NCBI RefSeq assembly: GCF_000590925.1
Contig: NZ_CP004372.1
Coordinates: forward strand, 725,001-789,000
Length of the DNA: 64,000 bases
Source of the DNA: Roseibacterium elongatum DSM 19469
GTDB taxonomy: Bacteria > Pseudomonadota > Alphaproteobacteria > Rhodobacterales > Rhodobacteraceae
Direction of reading: 5' to 3'
Shown here: piece after piece, positions 39,847-48,711 of the stretch
Layout: each line of letters starts with the position of its first letter
How positions within the stretch are numbered: position 1 is the stretch's first letter
Translations under genes and position numbers: made by a program
Notes under the pieces: generated by a model
Seen by the model: the letters and a program-made list of their open reading frames with translations, nothing else
Databases searched by the model: none
What the model was told of the DNA's origin: nothing

Positions 39847-40587
39847 TCACAGCGCGAATAATCGCCCGGGGCCACCGTTATCGGCGGTGACACCGGTCAC
39901 TTTCGACATGTGCCACAACAACGCCTGGTTCGACGTGACCACAGGCAACCCTGTCGCGCGCTCGGCCTCGTCAAGAATGCCGAAACTGCGCAGGTTGGTG
40001 CAACTGGCAAAGATCGCGTCAGCGCCGCTCTGCCCCGCCTGTGTGAGGGCCGCCAGCGTCGAAGCTTCGGAAATCCGTGCGACGGTCCAATCCTCTTTCT
40101 GTTCAAACGACCGCACCGTGATCGTGTCGATTCCGTGATCGCGCAGGATCGCGCGGATCGGGGCATTGACCTCGGCCACATAGGGCGTGACGAGGGCGAT
40201 ACGGCGCGCATTCAGGGCCTGTAGCGCCGCGATGACCGCCGTGATCGGGTTGGTGACCGGCGTGGCGGGATGGCGCGATTGCACCAGTTCCCGCACCCGG
40301 TCGGGGCCGATGACCGTCGCCCCCGAGGTGCAGGCATAGCCGATCGCGTCAAGGCCGGCGGGAAGCCGGCCCGCCGTGTCGGGCAGTTGCGCCTCCATCA
40401 GGCGCAAGGTGTCCGGCGTGACCAAGGCATGTGCGGGGATACGCGCATGATAAAGCGCCAGGCCCGGACGATGCAGCACGGCGCGCGCCTCGACCTCCAG
40501 CGTCTCATCGGTGCTGAGCACGATCAGGCCAAAACGCCCGCGCGTGCCCGCGCCGCCGTCGGTTTCATATGGCAAGGCGTCGCTCAT
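39847..40587 (-). CDS. Asp/Glu racemase-superfamily protein (maleate isomerase/arylmalonate decarboxylase-like)
   Basis: A 246-residue cofactor-independent racemase-fold protein. It has the paired cysteine motifs typical of the superfamily, IGYACTSGATV (about residue 86) and FASCTNLRSF (about residue 200), which provide the catalytic cysteines. The ATG overlaps the stop of the upstream M24 gene by 4 nt. The family includes maleate cis-trans isomerase, arylmalonate decarboxylase and EutA; which reaction applies here is not determined. Confidence 0.85.
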   Translation of the reverse strand: MSDALPYETDGGAGTRGRFGLIVLSTDETLEVEARAVLHRPGLALYHARIPAHALVTPDTLRLMEAQLPDTAGRLPAGLDAIGYACTSGATVIGPDRVRELVQSRHPATPVTNPITAVIAALQALNARRIALVTPYVAEVNAPIRAILRDHGIDTITVRSFEQKEDWTVARISEASTLAALTQAGQSGADAIFASCTNLRSFGILDEAERATGLPVVTSNQALLWHMSKVTGVTADNGGPGRLFAL

Positions 40588-41711
40588 CCGATCACCGGCA
40601 AGTCAGGCGGCGTGCGTGCGCTCAGCAACTCGACGCCATCTTCGGTCAGCAACACGTTCTCTTCGTGCACCATCATCTTGCCCGCTGCGATTTCCAGGCT
40701 GGGTTCCAGCGTCAAAACCATCCCCGGTCTCAGGATCGTGTCATCATGCGGCGCGAGTGAGGGCCATTCGGTCAGTTGCATGCCCAGTCCATGCCCCAGG
40801 CGCCCGACCGCCGAGGCATGGCCCAGGCTCTGCGCCATCACGGCATGAAGCGCCGCCGCGGTCATGCCGGGACGCAGCGCGGCAAGGGCAGCCTCGGTCG
40901 CTGCGAAAAGCCGTGCGTGGGCGTCCATCGCCCTTGGGCTGGCGTGAGCGATGGCCCAGTTTCGGTCGAAATCGCAGAAATACCCCAGCTTGCTGGCACC
41001 GGTGTCCAGCATCAGGATGTCACCTTCGGCGAGGGGACGGCCCGAGGGTGGCGAGATCACATCCCCATAGCCCCCCTGATCGGCCGCGCCAACGAGATAG
41101 GGCACCTCCTCGGCCCCGTCCTGCAACAGCGCGATGCGGAAGGCGCGAAAAGCCGCCTCCAACGGCTGACCGATGTGAAACAGCTCGGGCGCGCGCGCGA
41201 AGGCACGGCTGCCGATGGTGCAGATATCGCGCAGCGCCTGTTGCTCGGCCGGCGACTTGATCATGCGCAATCCCCGGATGAGTGGGGTGGCATCGACCCA
41301 GTCGGCCCGCAGCGAGGCCCGCAGCGCCTCGAATTCGGCCAGCGGCATGCGCAACGCGGACTCAGCGCCCATTGGCATTCCGATGGTTCCGACCCCGGCC
41401 AGAGCCTGGCGCAGGATCGGGATATGCGGTGCATCGGGGGCCGGGCTGTCGAACGGGCGGATATCCGTCAGCCCGGTTGCGGCCATCAACGCCACCCCGA
41501 TTGTGGGAATGATCGCGATGGGCTGCCCACGGGCGGGCAAAACCAGAAACCATGGCCGTGTCGGGCTTTGCCAGAACGCTGTTCGAAAGCCTGTGAAATA
41601 GCGCAGTTCGGCCTCGGTCGTCACCAGCAGGGCGTCGATACCCGCCCGTGCCATGCCGTCCTGCGCGCGGGCCACGCGCTGCGCGTATTCCTCGGGCGCG
41701 AAATCAGGCAT
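40584..41711 (-). CDS. M24-family Xaa-Pro dipeptidase-like metallohydrolase
   Basis: A 375-residue pita-bread-fold hydrolase with a creatinase-like N-terminal domain (1-150). The five metal ligands are visible: LDTGASKLGYFCDFDR (two Asp), GHGLGMQLTEW (His), TLEPSLE (Glu) and VHEENVLL (Glu). The gene overlaps both neighbours (8 nt with the PLP enzyme upstream, 4 nt with the racemase downstream). Relatives include prolidases, creatinase and the ectoine hydrolase DoeA; the substrate cannot be assigned. Confidence 0.87.
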   Translation of the reverse strand: MPDFAPEEYAQRVARAQDGMARAGIDALLVTTEAELRYFTGFRTAFWQSPTRPWFLVLPARGQPIAIIPTIGVALMAATGLTDIRPFDSPAPDAPHIPILRQALAGVGTIGMPMGAESALRMPLAEFEALRASLRADWVDATPLIRGLRMIKSPAEQQALRDICTIGSRAFARAPELFHIGQPLEAAFRAFRIALLQDGAEEVPYLVGAADQGGYGDVISPPSGRPLAEGDILMLDTGASKLGYFCDFDRNWAIAHASPRAMDAHARLFAATEAALAALRPGMTAAALHAVMAQSLGHASAVGRLGHGLGMQLTEWPSLAPHDDTILRPGMVLTLEPSLEIAAGKMMVHEENVLLTEDGVELLSARTPPDLPVIG

Positions 41712-42765
41712 CGACAGGCCCCTCGGACAGGTAGATCAGCACCCGCGCGTCGGGGCCCAGCCCCAACAGGTCCCGCGGCGCATGGAGCACCCCGGCAAAC
41801 CCCGCCCCGCCCGAGGGCGACGTCGCCATGCCAAAGGGGGCCAGTCGTGCGATGGCCGCCGCGCATTCCGCATCCGTCACCGTCATGAAGGCATCGGCGG
41901 TCTGAGCCAGGGATTTCAGGGCCATGTGCGAGGGGTCCTTGCAATCGAGGCGGCCCATTATGCTGACCGGCCCGGCGGCATGGGTGGGCGCGCCGGCCGC
42001 GATCGAGGCCATCAGCGTCCTGGCCGCCTCGGGCTCGACCACGGTGATCCTGGGTGCTTCCCCCCAAACGCGACGCGCATGGGCCGCACAGGCCGCAGCC
42101 AACCCGCCAACCCCGGCCTGCAGGAAGATATGCGTCGGCGGCGACGGAATCTGGCGCGCCGCCTCGGCCGCCATGACGAGGTACCCTTCCATGACGCCAT
42201 GCCCGACCTGATACCCCTCCCAGGTGGAATCGGACAAAAGCGTCCATCCCTCGACCTGCGCGCGCGCCGCCGCCGCGTCCATCGAGGCCGCGTAATCCGC
42301 CCCTTCGATCACGACGTCGGCCCCCTTGGCCCGCAGATGATCGGCAAAGGCCGGTGGCACCGTCTCGGACAGGTAAATCACCGCCAGCGCCCCGAACACG
42401 CGGGCGCCGGCCGCCAGTGACACCCCGTGATTGCCCGCCGAGGCCGCGACATAGGTACGGCCGGCCAGCGCCGTGGCCGGGTCATTCCCCATCACGGCGG
42501 CGGCGTCGCGGGCAATGACATGGGCGGCCCCAAGGGCCTTGAAGCTGCCAAGCCCCATGCGCGCGCGTTCATCCTTGACGTGGAGCGCCCTGAGGCCGAT
42601 CCCCGCGGCAAGGCGATCCATCGCCACCAGTGGCGTTTCGGCATGAGCAGGACACCGGGCCAAAAGCGTCTCGACGCCGGTCGGATCATCGGCCACATCC
42701 CCCGGAATGGCGGCCAGACCTGGCGGCAGCGCCGCGCCGCGCCACGGGTTCATCAAAAACGTCAT
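41704..42765 (-). CDS. PLP-dependent lyase, diaminopropionate ammonia-lyase-like
   Basis: A 353-residue fold-type II PLP enzyme. The cofactor Lys is in GLGSFKALGAA (Lys76), the substrate loop is AASAGNHGVSLA, and THIFLQAGVGGLAAA is the phosphate-binding glycine loop. The block STWEGYQVGHGVMEGY is characteristic of diaminopropionate ammonia-lyase (DpaL). The ATG at 42765 has a GAGGGCA site, while frame extension to 42849 lacks one. It is the first gene of a tightly overlapping three-gene operon, divergent from hmgA across a palindromic operator. Confidence 0.85.
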   Translation of the reverse strand: MTFLMNPWRGAALPPGLAAIPGDVADDPTGVETLLARCPAHAETPLVAMDRLAAGIGLRALHVKDERARMGLGSFKALGAAHVIARDAAAVMGNDPATALAGRTYVAASAGNHGVSLAAGARVFGALAVIYLSETVPPAFADHLRAKGADVVIEGADYAASMDAAAARAQVEGWTLLSDSTWEGYQVGHGVMEGYLVMAAEAARQIPSPPTHIFLQAGVGGLAAACAAHARRVWGEAPRITVVEPEAARTLMASIAAGAPTHAAGPVSIMGRLDCKDPSHMALKSLAQTADAFMTVTDAECAAAIARLAPFGMATSPSGGAGFAGVLHAPRDLLGLGPDARVLIYLSEGPVDA

Positions 42766-42819
42766 GTTGCCCTCGAAGCGATATCGCCTCACCCTGACGC
42801 GGTTGTCATCGATTGCAAG

Positions 42820-42852
42820 CACATGCATCGTTGCATATGCAATGAGCATGTG
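42820..42852. promoter_or_regulatory. Nested palindrome in the divergent hmgA / PLP-lyase promoter region
   Basis: A perfect 12-bp palindrome TTGCATATGCAA (42831-42842) is framed by an outer inverted pair, CACATGC (42820-42826) and GCATGTG (42846-42852). Its position between two divergent operons suggests a dimeric regulator binding site (GntR/FadR-, IclR- or MarR-type possible). Confidence 0.65.
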
Positions 42853-42897
42853 GCAACAGATGCCCGGTACACGTCACAATGATCGCGAGGCCCCGAG

Positions 42898-44259
42898 ATG
42901 ACTGACCAGACCACGCCGCGCCCGATGGTACAGGATCAACGCAGCCAGGGCACACATCCCGGCTATATGCCGGGCTTTGGCAACGATTTCGAGACCGAGG
43001 CCCTTCCCGACGCCCTGCCGCAAGGGATGAACAGCCCGCAGAAGTGCAACTACGGCCTTTATGGCGAACAATTGTCGGGCACGGCCTTTACCGCGCCCAG
43101 CCATCAGAACGAGCGCACCTGGTGCTATCGCATCCGGCCATCGGTCAAGCATTCGCGCCGGTTCGAAAAGATCGACCTGCCCTATTGGAATACCGCGCCT
43201 TGCGTCGACCCTGACGTGATCTCGCTGGGTCAGTACCGCTGGGACCCGGTGCCCCATTCGGACGAACGGCTGACGTGGCTGACGGGCATGCGCACCATGA
43301 CCACCGCGGGCGATGTGAACACGCAGGTCGGCATGGCTTCGCATATCTACCTGGTGACCGCCTCGATGGTGGATGACTATTTCTACTCCGCCGACAGCGA
43401 GATCCTGATCGTTCCACAGGAAGGGCGGCTGCGATTCTATACCGAGTTGGGGATCATCGACCTTGCCCCGCAAGAGATCGCGATCATTCCGCGTGGGCTG
43501 CTCTATCGGGTCGAGGTGATCGACGGCCCTGCGCGCGGTTTCGTCTGCGAGAATTACGGCCAAAAGTTCGAGCTGCCGGGGCGCGGGCCCATCGGGGCGA
43601 ACTGCATGGCCAACCGGCGCGATTTCAAGACGCCCGTCGCCGCGTTCGAGGATCGCGAGGTGCCGTCCACTGTGACGGTGAAATGGTGTGGCCAGTTCCA
43701 CCGCACCGCGATCGGGCATTCGCCGCTCGACGTGGTCGCGTGGCACGGCAACTACGCGCCGGTGAAATACGACCTGACAACCTATTGCCCGGTCGGCGCC
43801 GTCCTTTTCGACCACCCCGACCCGTCGATCTTTACCGTGCTGACCGCGCCCTCGGGCGTGCCGGGCACGGCGAATATCGATTTCGTGCTGTTCCGCGAAC
43901 GCTGGATGGTGGCCGAGGATACGTTCCGCCCGCCCTGGTATCACAAGAACATCATGTCCGAACTGATGGGCAATATCTATGGCCAGTACGACGCCAAGCC
44001 CCAAGGTTTCGTTCCCGGCGGCATGAGCCTGCACAACATGATGCTTCCCCACGGCCCCGACCGCGACGCGTTCGAGGGGGCGTCGAATGCCGAACTGGCC
44101 CCGCACAAGCTGGACAACACCATGTCCTTCATGTTCGAAACCCGCTTTCCCCAGCACCTGACCCGCTTTGCTGCGACCGAGGCGCCCTTGCAGGACGATT
44201 ACATCGACTGCTGGACATCGCTGGAGAAAAAGTTCGACGGTACGCCGGGCAAGAAATGA
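42898..44259 (+). CDS. hmgA: Homogentisate 1,2-dioxygenase
   Basis: Ring-cleaving non-heme iron enzyme of the tyrosine/phenylacetate catabolic route, producing 4-maleylacetoacetate. The 453-residue length is typical. The iron ligands lie in [15 protein letters not shown] (His and Glu) and LPHGPDRD (His). The N-terminal signature [19 protein letters not shown] is clear. It opens a rightward cluster with MBL, DinB-fold, membrane and flavoprotein genes. No maleylacetoacetate isomerase or fumarylacetoacetase gene is found in the window. Confidence 0.97.
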   Translation: MTDQTTPRPMVQDQRSQGTHPGYMPGFGNDFETEALPDALPQGMNSPQKCNYGLYGEQLSGTAFTAPSHQNERTWCYRIRPSVKHSRRFEKIDLPYWNTAPCVDPDVISLGQYRWDPVPHSDERLTWLTGMRTMTTAGDVNTQVGMASHIYLVTASMVDDYFYSADSEILIVPQEGRLRFYTELGIIDLAPQEIAIIPRGLLYRVEVIDGPARGFVCENYGQKFELPGRGPIGANCMANRRDFKTPVAAFEDREVPSTVTVKWCGQFHRTAIGHSPLDVVAWHGNYAPVKYDLTTYCPVGAVLFDHPDPSIFTVLTAPSGVPGTANIDFVLFRERWMVAEDTFRPPWYHKNIMSELMGNIYGQYDAKPQGFVPGGMSLHNMMLPHGPDRDAFEGASNAELAPHKLDNTMSFMFETRFPQHLTRFAATEAPLQDDYIDCWTSLEKKFDGTPGKK

Positions 44260-44272
44260 CGCGAGGGATCAC

Positions 44273-45157
44273 ATGACCGAAGGCGCAACTGATCGGCTGG
44301 TTCTGCTGGGCACCAAGGGCGGCCCCGCGATCCGTCCCGGTGGACCGATGCCCACCGCATCGCTGTTGCAGATCGGCGGGCGGCTGTGCGTGATCGATTG
44401 CGGGTTGGGCGTGACCAAGGGGTTGGTCGAGGCGGGCGTGTCGCTGAAATCGCTCGACCTGATCTTAATCACGCATCTGCATTCCGATCATGTGCTGGAA
44501 CTTGGGCCTCTGCTGCACACGGCCTGGACGACCGGCTTGGCCACGCCCGTCACGGTCTTCGGCCCCAAGGGCACGCAGGCGGTGTGGGACGGCTTCTGCG
44601 CCTCGCTGGCCTATGACATCGACCTGCGCATCGAGGATGAAGGCCGACCCGATCTGCGCAAGCTGGCACATGTTGTGGAATATGCCGAGGGACCCTTGCC
44701 CGTTAACGGCCTGTCGGTGCGCGCCTTGCGTGTCGATCATCCTCCTGTCACCGACTGTTTCGCGCTGCGGTTCGACAGCGCGCGCTGGTCGGTCACCTTT
44801 TCGTCCGACACCTGCCATTTCCCGCCGCTGGCTGACTTCGCCAAGGGCACCGATATCCTGATCCACGAGGCGATGCTCGCGGCCGGTGTCGACCGTCTGG
44901 TCGCGAAAACGGGCAACGGCGCCCGCCTGAAAGAGCATATCGTCCGCAGCCACACCGAGGCGCGCGATGCCGCCCGCATTGCGCAGACTGCGGGCGCCGG
45001 GCGGCTGGTCTTGCACCATCTGGTGCCCGCCGATGACCCCGGCATCAGCGACGCCGATTGGCACGCCTCCATGGCCGGCCATTTCGATGGCCCGATCGAG
45101 ATCGGGCATGACGGCATGGAACTGCGACCCCAACCACAGACACAGCCAGCGATGTGA
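44273..45157 (+). CDS. MBL-fold metallo-hydrolase
   Basis: A 294-residue metallo-beta-lactamase-fold hydrolase with an intact THLHSDH metal motif (around residue 70), SSDTCHFPPLADF and a C-terminal LVLHHLVPADDP. The organisation resembles RNase Z/arylsulfatase-like members. The ATG at 44273 follows GAGGGATC and lies 13 nt after the hmgA stop, so it is co-transcribed with hmgA. The substrate is unknown; an aromatic lactone or thioester is possible from context. Confidence 0.85.
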   Translation: MTEGATDRLVLLGTKGGPAIRPGGPMPTASLLQIGGRLCVIDCGLGVTKGLVEAGVSLKSLDLILITHLHSDHVLELGPLLHTAWTTGLATPVTVFGPKGTQAVWDGFCASLAYDIDLRIEDEGRPDLRKLAHVVEYAEGPLPVNGLSVRALRVDHPPVTDCFALRFDSARWSVTFSSDTCHFPPLADFAKGTDILIHEAMLAAGVDRLVAKTGNGARLKEHIVRSHTEARDAARIAQTAGAGRLVLHHLVPADDPGISDADWHASMAGHFDGPIEIGHDGMELRPQPQTQPAM

Positions 45158-45184
45158 CGCGCACGCGAGGAAAGAGGAAAAGAC

Positions 45185-46135
45185 ATGGCCAAGGCCTTTG
45201 CCAGTGCAGGCGACATGACCGAGAAGACGATCTCCTTCGATCAGATCGGTGACGGGCTCTATGCCTTCACCGCCGAGGGGGACCCGAACACCGGCGTCAT
45301 CATCGGCGACGACAGCGTCATGATCGTCGAGGCGCAGGCGACACCACGGCTGGCCCGCAAGGTCATCGAGTGCGTGCGCAGCGTGACCGACAAGCCGATC
45401 AGCCACCTTGTCCTGACGCATTATCACGCCGTGCGGGTGCTGGGTGCCTCGGCCTATGGGGCGGATCAGGTCATCATGTCGGACGCCGCCCGCGGCATGG
45501 TGGTCGAACGGGGGCAGGAAGACTGGGACAGCGAGTTCGCCCGCTTTCCCCGCCTGTTCGAAGGGCACGAGGAAATCCCCGGCCTGACCTACCCCACCAC
45601 CACCTTTTCCGAGGCGATGACCGTCTATCTGGGCAATCGGCGGGTCGATATCATGAAGCTCGGGCGCGCCCACACCGCCGGCGACGCGGTGATCTGGGTG
45701 CCCGACGACGAGGTGATGTTCACCGGCGACATCGTCGAATATCATTCGGCCTGCTATTGCGGCGACGGGCATCTGACCGAATGGGGCGACACGCTGGACA
45801 ATATCGCTTCCTTCCAGCCGCGTGCGATTGCACCGGGCCGGGGCGACGCGCTTGTCGGCGATGCGATGGTGTCGGCCGCGATCGCGTCGACCCGTGACTT
45901 CGTGGAAAGCACATATGCGCCAGCCGCGCGCGTTGCGGCCAGGGGCGGGTCGCTCAAGGAGGCCTGGGACGCCGTGCGCGCCGCCTGCGACCCGAAATTC
46001 AGCGACTTCGCGATCTACGAGCATTGCCTGCCCTTCAACGTCGCCCGCGCCTATGACGAGGCACGCGGCATCGAAACACCCCGCATCTGGACCGCGGACC
46101 GCGACGCGCAGATGTGGGCGGACCTGCAGGGATAA
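45185..46135 (+). CDS. MBL-fold hydrolase with altered HxHxDH motif
   Basis: A 316-residue MBL-fold protein in which the canonical HxHxDH becomes HYHAVRV (His79, His81, with Val83 and Arg84 in place of Asp and His). Later ligands are still present in LGRAHTAGDA and FTGDIVEYHS. It could have a single metal site or a different chemistry. An AAAGAGG-type site precedes the ATG; an internal ATG at residue 11 is possible. It is co-oriented with hmgA and may act in the same pathway. Confidence 0.82.
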   Translation: MAKAFASAGDMTEKTISFDQIGDGLYAFTAEGDPNTGVIIGDDSVMIVEAQATPRLARKVIECVRSVTDKPISHLVLTHYHAVRVLGASAYGADQVIMSDAARGMVVERGQEDWDSEFARFPRLFEGHEEIPGLTYPTTTFSEAMTVYLGNRRVDIMKLGRAHTAGDAVIWVPDDEVMFTGDIVEYHSACYCGDGHLTEWGDTLDNIASFQPRAIAPGRGDALVGDAMVSAAIASTRDFVESTYAPAARVAARGGSLKEAWDAVRAACDPKFSDFAIYEHCLPFNVARAYDEARGIETPRIWTADRDAQMWADLQG

Positions 46136-46146
46136 GGAGCCGTAAG

Positions 46147-46674
46147 GTGAGCGCGAAATCGGCCCATCCCTACGCCCTGATGGCGCTGAACAACGCCTGG
46201 GCCAATGCGCGCCTGTACCATGCGTTGACGGACCTGCCCGAGGCCGATTTCACAGCGCCCGCACCGGGGTTTTTCCCGTCGCTCTGCCAGACGCTGAACC
46301 ATATCCACGAGGTCGATCTCTATTACCTCGATGCCTTGGAAGCGGGCGGGATGGGCCGTGGCGTGTATGACCGCGATCCGGTCACCAATCCCGCCGCCCT
46401 GGGGGCCTTGCAAGGGGCGGCCGATCTGCGGCTGGCGCGGTTCTGTCACGGACTGACGGACGCGACCCTTGGCGAGCATCGGGTGACCGAACGCCGCGAC
46501 GGCCCCGTCGAGGAACGGGTGGACGCCCTGCTGCTGCACCTGTTCCAGCACCAGATTCACCATCGGGGACAGGCGCATGTGCAGGTGCAATCGCTCGGCG
46601 TGGCCCCGCCGCAACTGGACGAATTCCACCTCGTCCATGACCGCCACCCCAGCGCACACGAGTATCACGGATGA
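46147..46674 (+). CDS. DinB/DfsB-family metal-binding four-helix protein
   Basis: A 175-residue four-helix-bundle protein of the DinB superfamily (not DNA polymerase IV). Metal ligand histidines are suggested by LNHIHEVD and FQHQIHHRGQ. Relatives act as thiol-dependent isomerases or transferases (mycothiol, bacillithiol or glutathione), so a maleylpyruvate/maleylacetoacetate isomerase-like role is conceivable in this homogentisate cluster, which is otherwise short of such an enzyme. This is inference. The GTG start at 46147 has AAGGAG 8 nt upstream. Confidence 0.8.
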   Translation: MSAKSAHPYALMALNNAWANARLYHALTDLPEADFTAPAPGFFPSLCQTLNHIHEVDLYYLDALEAGGMGRGVYDRDPVTNPAALGALQGAADLRLARFCHGLTDATLGEHRVTERRDGPVEERVDALLLHLFQHQIHHRGQAHVQVQSLGVAPPQLDEFHLVHDRHPSAHEYHG

Positions 46675-46874
46675 GCCGGTTCGGCCCCACCCGTGGCGAG
46701 GTCAAGCTGCGCCTGGCCATCAGTCTGGCGGGACTGGTCCTGTTGGCTCTGGCCTATGCGACAAACGGGATCGGCGGCATCGCGTCACTTGAGATCGGGT
46801 TGATCTCAGGCGCATTCTTTGGAGGGTCGGCCATCTGGTCGGGACGGCAACTTTGGACATCGCGCAAAAGGTAG
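46671..46874 (+). CDS. Small two-helix membrane protein, hypothetical
   Basis: A 67-residue hydrophobic protein whose ATG overlaps the preceding stop by 4 nt. Two helices (about residues 13-30 and 36-56) are flanked by basic ends (MSRFGPTRGEVKLR and RQLWTSRKR). No family recognised. Tight packing in the cluster suggests co-translation with the DinB-fold protein. Confidence 0.7.
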   Translation: MSRFGPTRGEVKLRLAISLAGLVLLALAYATNGIGGIASLEIGLISGAFFGGSAIWSGRQLWTSRKR

Positions 46875-46884
46875 CGGAGGCAAC

Positions 46885-47151
46885 ATGGGCACTGGACAGG
46901 TGATACGATGGGTAACGATGGGTGTGGTGGTCCTGCTTTGGGCGGGGATGATGCTCCGAACGCTGTCCGTGCTGCGCGAGCGCGCCGCGCAACGGACAGG
47001 CGACGATACCCCGCCGATGGGAGAGGCGCTGCGCGAGGCCGGTCCATGGCTGAAAGACCCCGAGTATCGATCCGAACGCAAGACCCTGTTGTTTCTCAGC
47101 GTGGCCTTGCTGGTGATGGTGGCGACGCAGGCCTTCGTGCAGGAGGGGTAA
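46885..47151 (+). CDS. Small two-helix membrane protein, hypothetical
   Basis: An 88-residue protein with an N-terminal helix (about residues 7-26), a polar central stretch (LRERAAQRTGDDTPPM) and a C-terminal helix (about 68-84). GGAGGCAAC gives a good site for the ATG at 46885. It precedes the flavoprotein gene by 3 nt. No family is recognised; possibly a membrane partner of the monooxygenase or an uptake component. Confidence 0.72.
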   Translation: MGTGQVIRWVTMGVVVLLWAGMMLRTLSVLRERAAQRTGDDTPPMGEALREAGPWLKDPEYRSERKTLLFLSVALLVMVATQAFVQEG

Positions 47152-47154
47152 GCG

Positions 47155-48711
47155 ATGCCCTATGACTACCAGCCCTTTCCCTATGTTCCCCCGCCGGGTC
47201 TGCAGGGCCCCGAGCCGCGGCACCCGGTCGTGATCGTGGGGGCGGGGCCGATCGGCCTTGCTGCCGCGCTGGACCTTGCCGGGCATGGGATCGCCTCGGT
47301 CGTGCTGGACGACAACAATGTCGTGTCCGTGGGCAGCCGCGCGATCTGCTGGTCGAAAAGGTCGCTGGAAATCCTCGACCGGCTGGGGGTGGGCGCGCGC
47401 ATCGCGGCCAAGGGCGTCACCTGGAAGATCGGGCGCACATTTCACGGCGAAGAAGAGATCTTCAACTTCGATCTTCTGCCGGAAGACGGGCACAAGATGC
47501 CGGCCTTCGTGAACCTGCAGCAATACTATGTCGAGCAGTTTCTTGTAGAAGAATGCCGGGCCAATGACCTTGTCGATCTGCGTTTCAAGAACACGGTGAC
47601 CGGACTTGGTCAGACCGAGGATGGCGTTCAGGTCGAGATCGACACCCCGGACGGCTCCTATGCACTGGTCGCCGACTACCTGCTGGCCTGTGACGGGGCA
47701 AAGTCGCCGATCCGGGGCATGATGGGCCTCGATTTCGAGGGAGAGTTGTTCGAGGAACGCTTTCTCATCGCCGATATCGAGATGACAGCCGATTTCCCGA
47801 GCGAGCGGTGGTTCTGGTTCGAGCCGCCCTTTCACGCCGGTCAATCGGCCCTTCTGCACAAGCAGCCGGACAACATCTATCGCATCGACCTGCAACTGGG
47901 CTGGGACGCCGACCCCGAGGCCGAGCGTCAACCCGAGGTCGTCATCCCGCGCATAGAGCGGGTTGTCGGCCATGCGGATTTCCGCCTCGACTGGGTCAGC
48001 GTCTACACGTTCCAATGCCGCCGCCTTGCGCGCTTTGTCCATGACCGGGTGATTTTCGTGGGCGACAGCGCCCATGTCGTCAGCCCCTTCGGCGCGCGTG
48101 GGGGCAATGGCGGCCTGCAGGATGTCGATGCGCTCGGCTGGCGTCTGGCCGCCGTACTCAAGGGGGACAGCCCGGCCGAGCTGCTGGAAGGTTATGACCG
48201 GGAACGCACCTTCGGGGCCGATGAAAACATCCGCAATTCAGCGCGCACGACGCGGTTCATGACGCCGCGCGCGGGGGCCGAGCGGCTGTTTCGCGATCAG
48301 GTGCTTGCCCTTGCCGGCAAAGTCGCCTTTGCGCGTCCGCTGGTCAACTCCGGCCGTCTGTCGCGGCCCTGCATCTACCCGATGCCCGATGCACCCGATG
48401 CGCCGACCCTGCCCGTCGGCGCGTGCCCGGGCAGCGTTGCGCCGGATGCCCCCATGGGCAATGGCTGGCTGATGGACCGCCTTGGCGGCAAGGTGACCCT
48501 GTTGCTGATCAATACGGACATCGCCGATCTCGACGGTATCGATAGCTTGCACCTGCCCGGCACGCCGGAGGTGCGGGCGCGCTATCTGGGCGACGCCGAA
48601 AGCGCCGTCTACCTGATCCGGCCGGATCAGATCGTGGCGGCCCGCTGGACCGCCGCCGATGCCAACGCCATCCGCGCCGAGGTCTCGAAACTGCTGGGGA
48701 CGCGCGCATGA
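47155..48711 (+). CDS. FAD-dependent aromatic monooxygenase, probable 3-hydroxyphenylacetate 6-hydroxylase flavoprotein (MhaA-like)
   Basis: A 518-residue class A flavoprotein hydroxylase. It has the FAD motif VIVGAGPIGLAAALDLAG, the DG motif in YLLACDGAKSPIR and the GD motif VIFVGDSAHVVSPFGARGG. A thioredoxin-like C-terminal domain is present but lacks an obvious active site. The gene overlaps a 64-residue DUF2783 gene, and hmgA is in the same cluster. A large flavoprotein plus a small coupling protein beside hmgA is the arrangement of the Pseudomonas putida 3-hydroxyphenylacetate 6-hydroxylase MhaAB, whose product is homogentisate. Function remains inferred. Confidence 0.85.
   Translation: MPYDYQPFPYVPPPGLQGPEPRHPVVIVGAGPIGLAAALDLAGHGIASVVLDDNNVVSVGSRAICWSKRSLEILDRLGVGARIAAKGVTWKIGRTFHGEEEIFNFDLLPEDGHKMPAFVNLQQYYVEQFLVEECRANDLVDLRFKNTVTGLGQTEDGVQVEIDTPDGSYALVADYLLACDGAKSPIRGMMGLDFEGELFEERFLIADIEMTADFPSERWFWFEPPFHAGQSALLHKQPDNIYRIDLQLGWDADPEAERQPEVVIPRIERVVGHADFRLDWVSVYTFQCRRLARFVHDRVIFVGDSAHVVSPFGARGGNGGLQDVDALGWRLAAVLKGDSPAELLEGYDRERTFGADENIRNSARTTRFMTPRAGAERLFRDQVLALAGKVAFARPLVNSGRLSRPCIYPMPDAPDAPTLPVGACPGSVAPDAPMGNGWLMDRLGGKVTLLLINTDIADLDGIDSLHLPGTPEVRARYLGDAESAVYLIRPDQIVAARWTAADANAIRAEVSKLLGTRA

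Noticed and set aside
39847..42765. Assignment as ectoine-utilisation genes eutA, eutD and eutB
   Set aside because: The lyase looks closer to diaminopropionate ammonia-lyase and the rest of the eut/doe set is missing, so family-level names are used.
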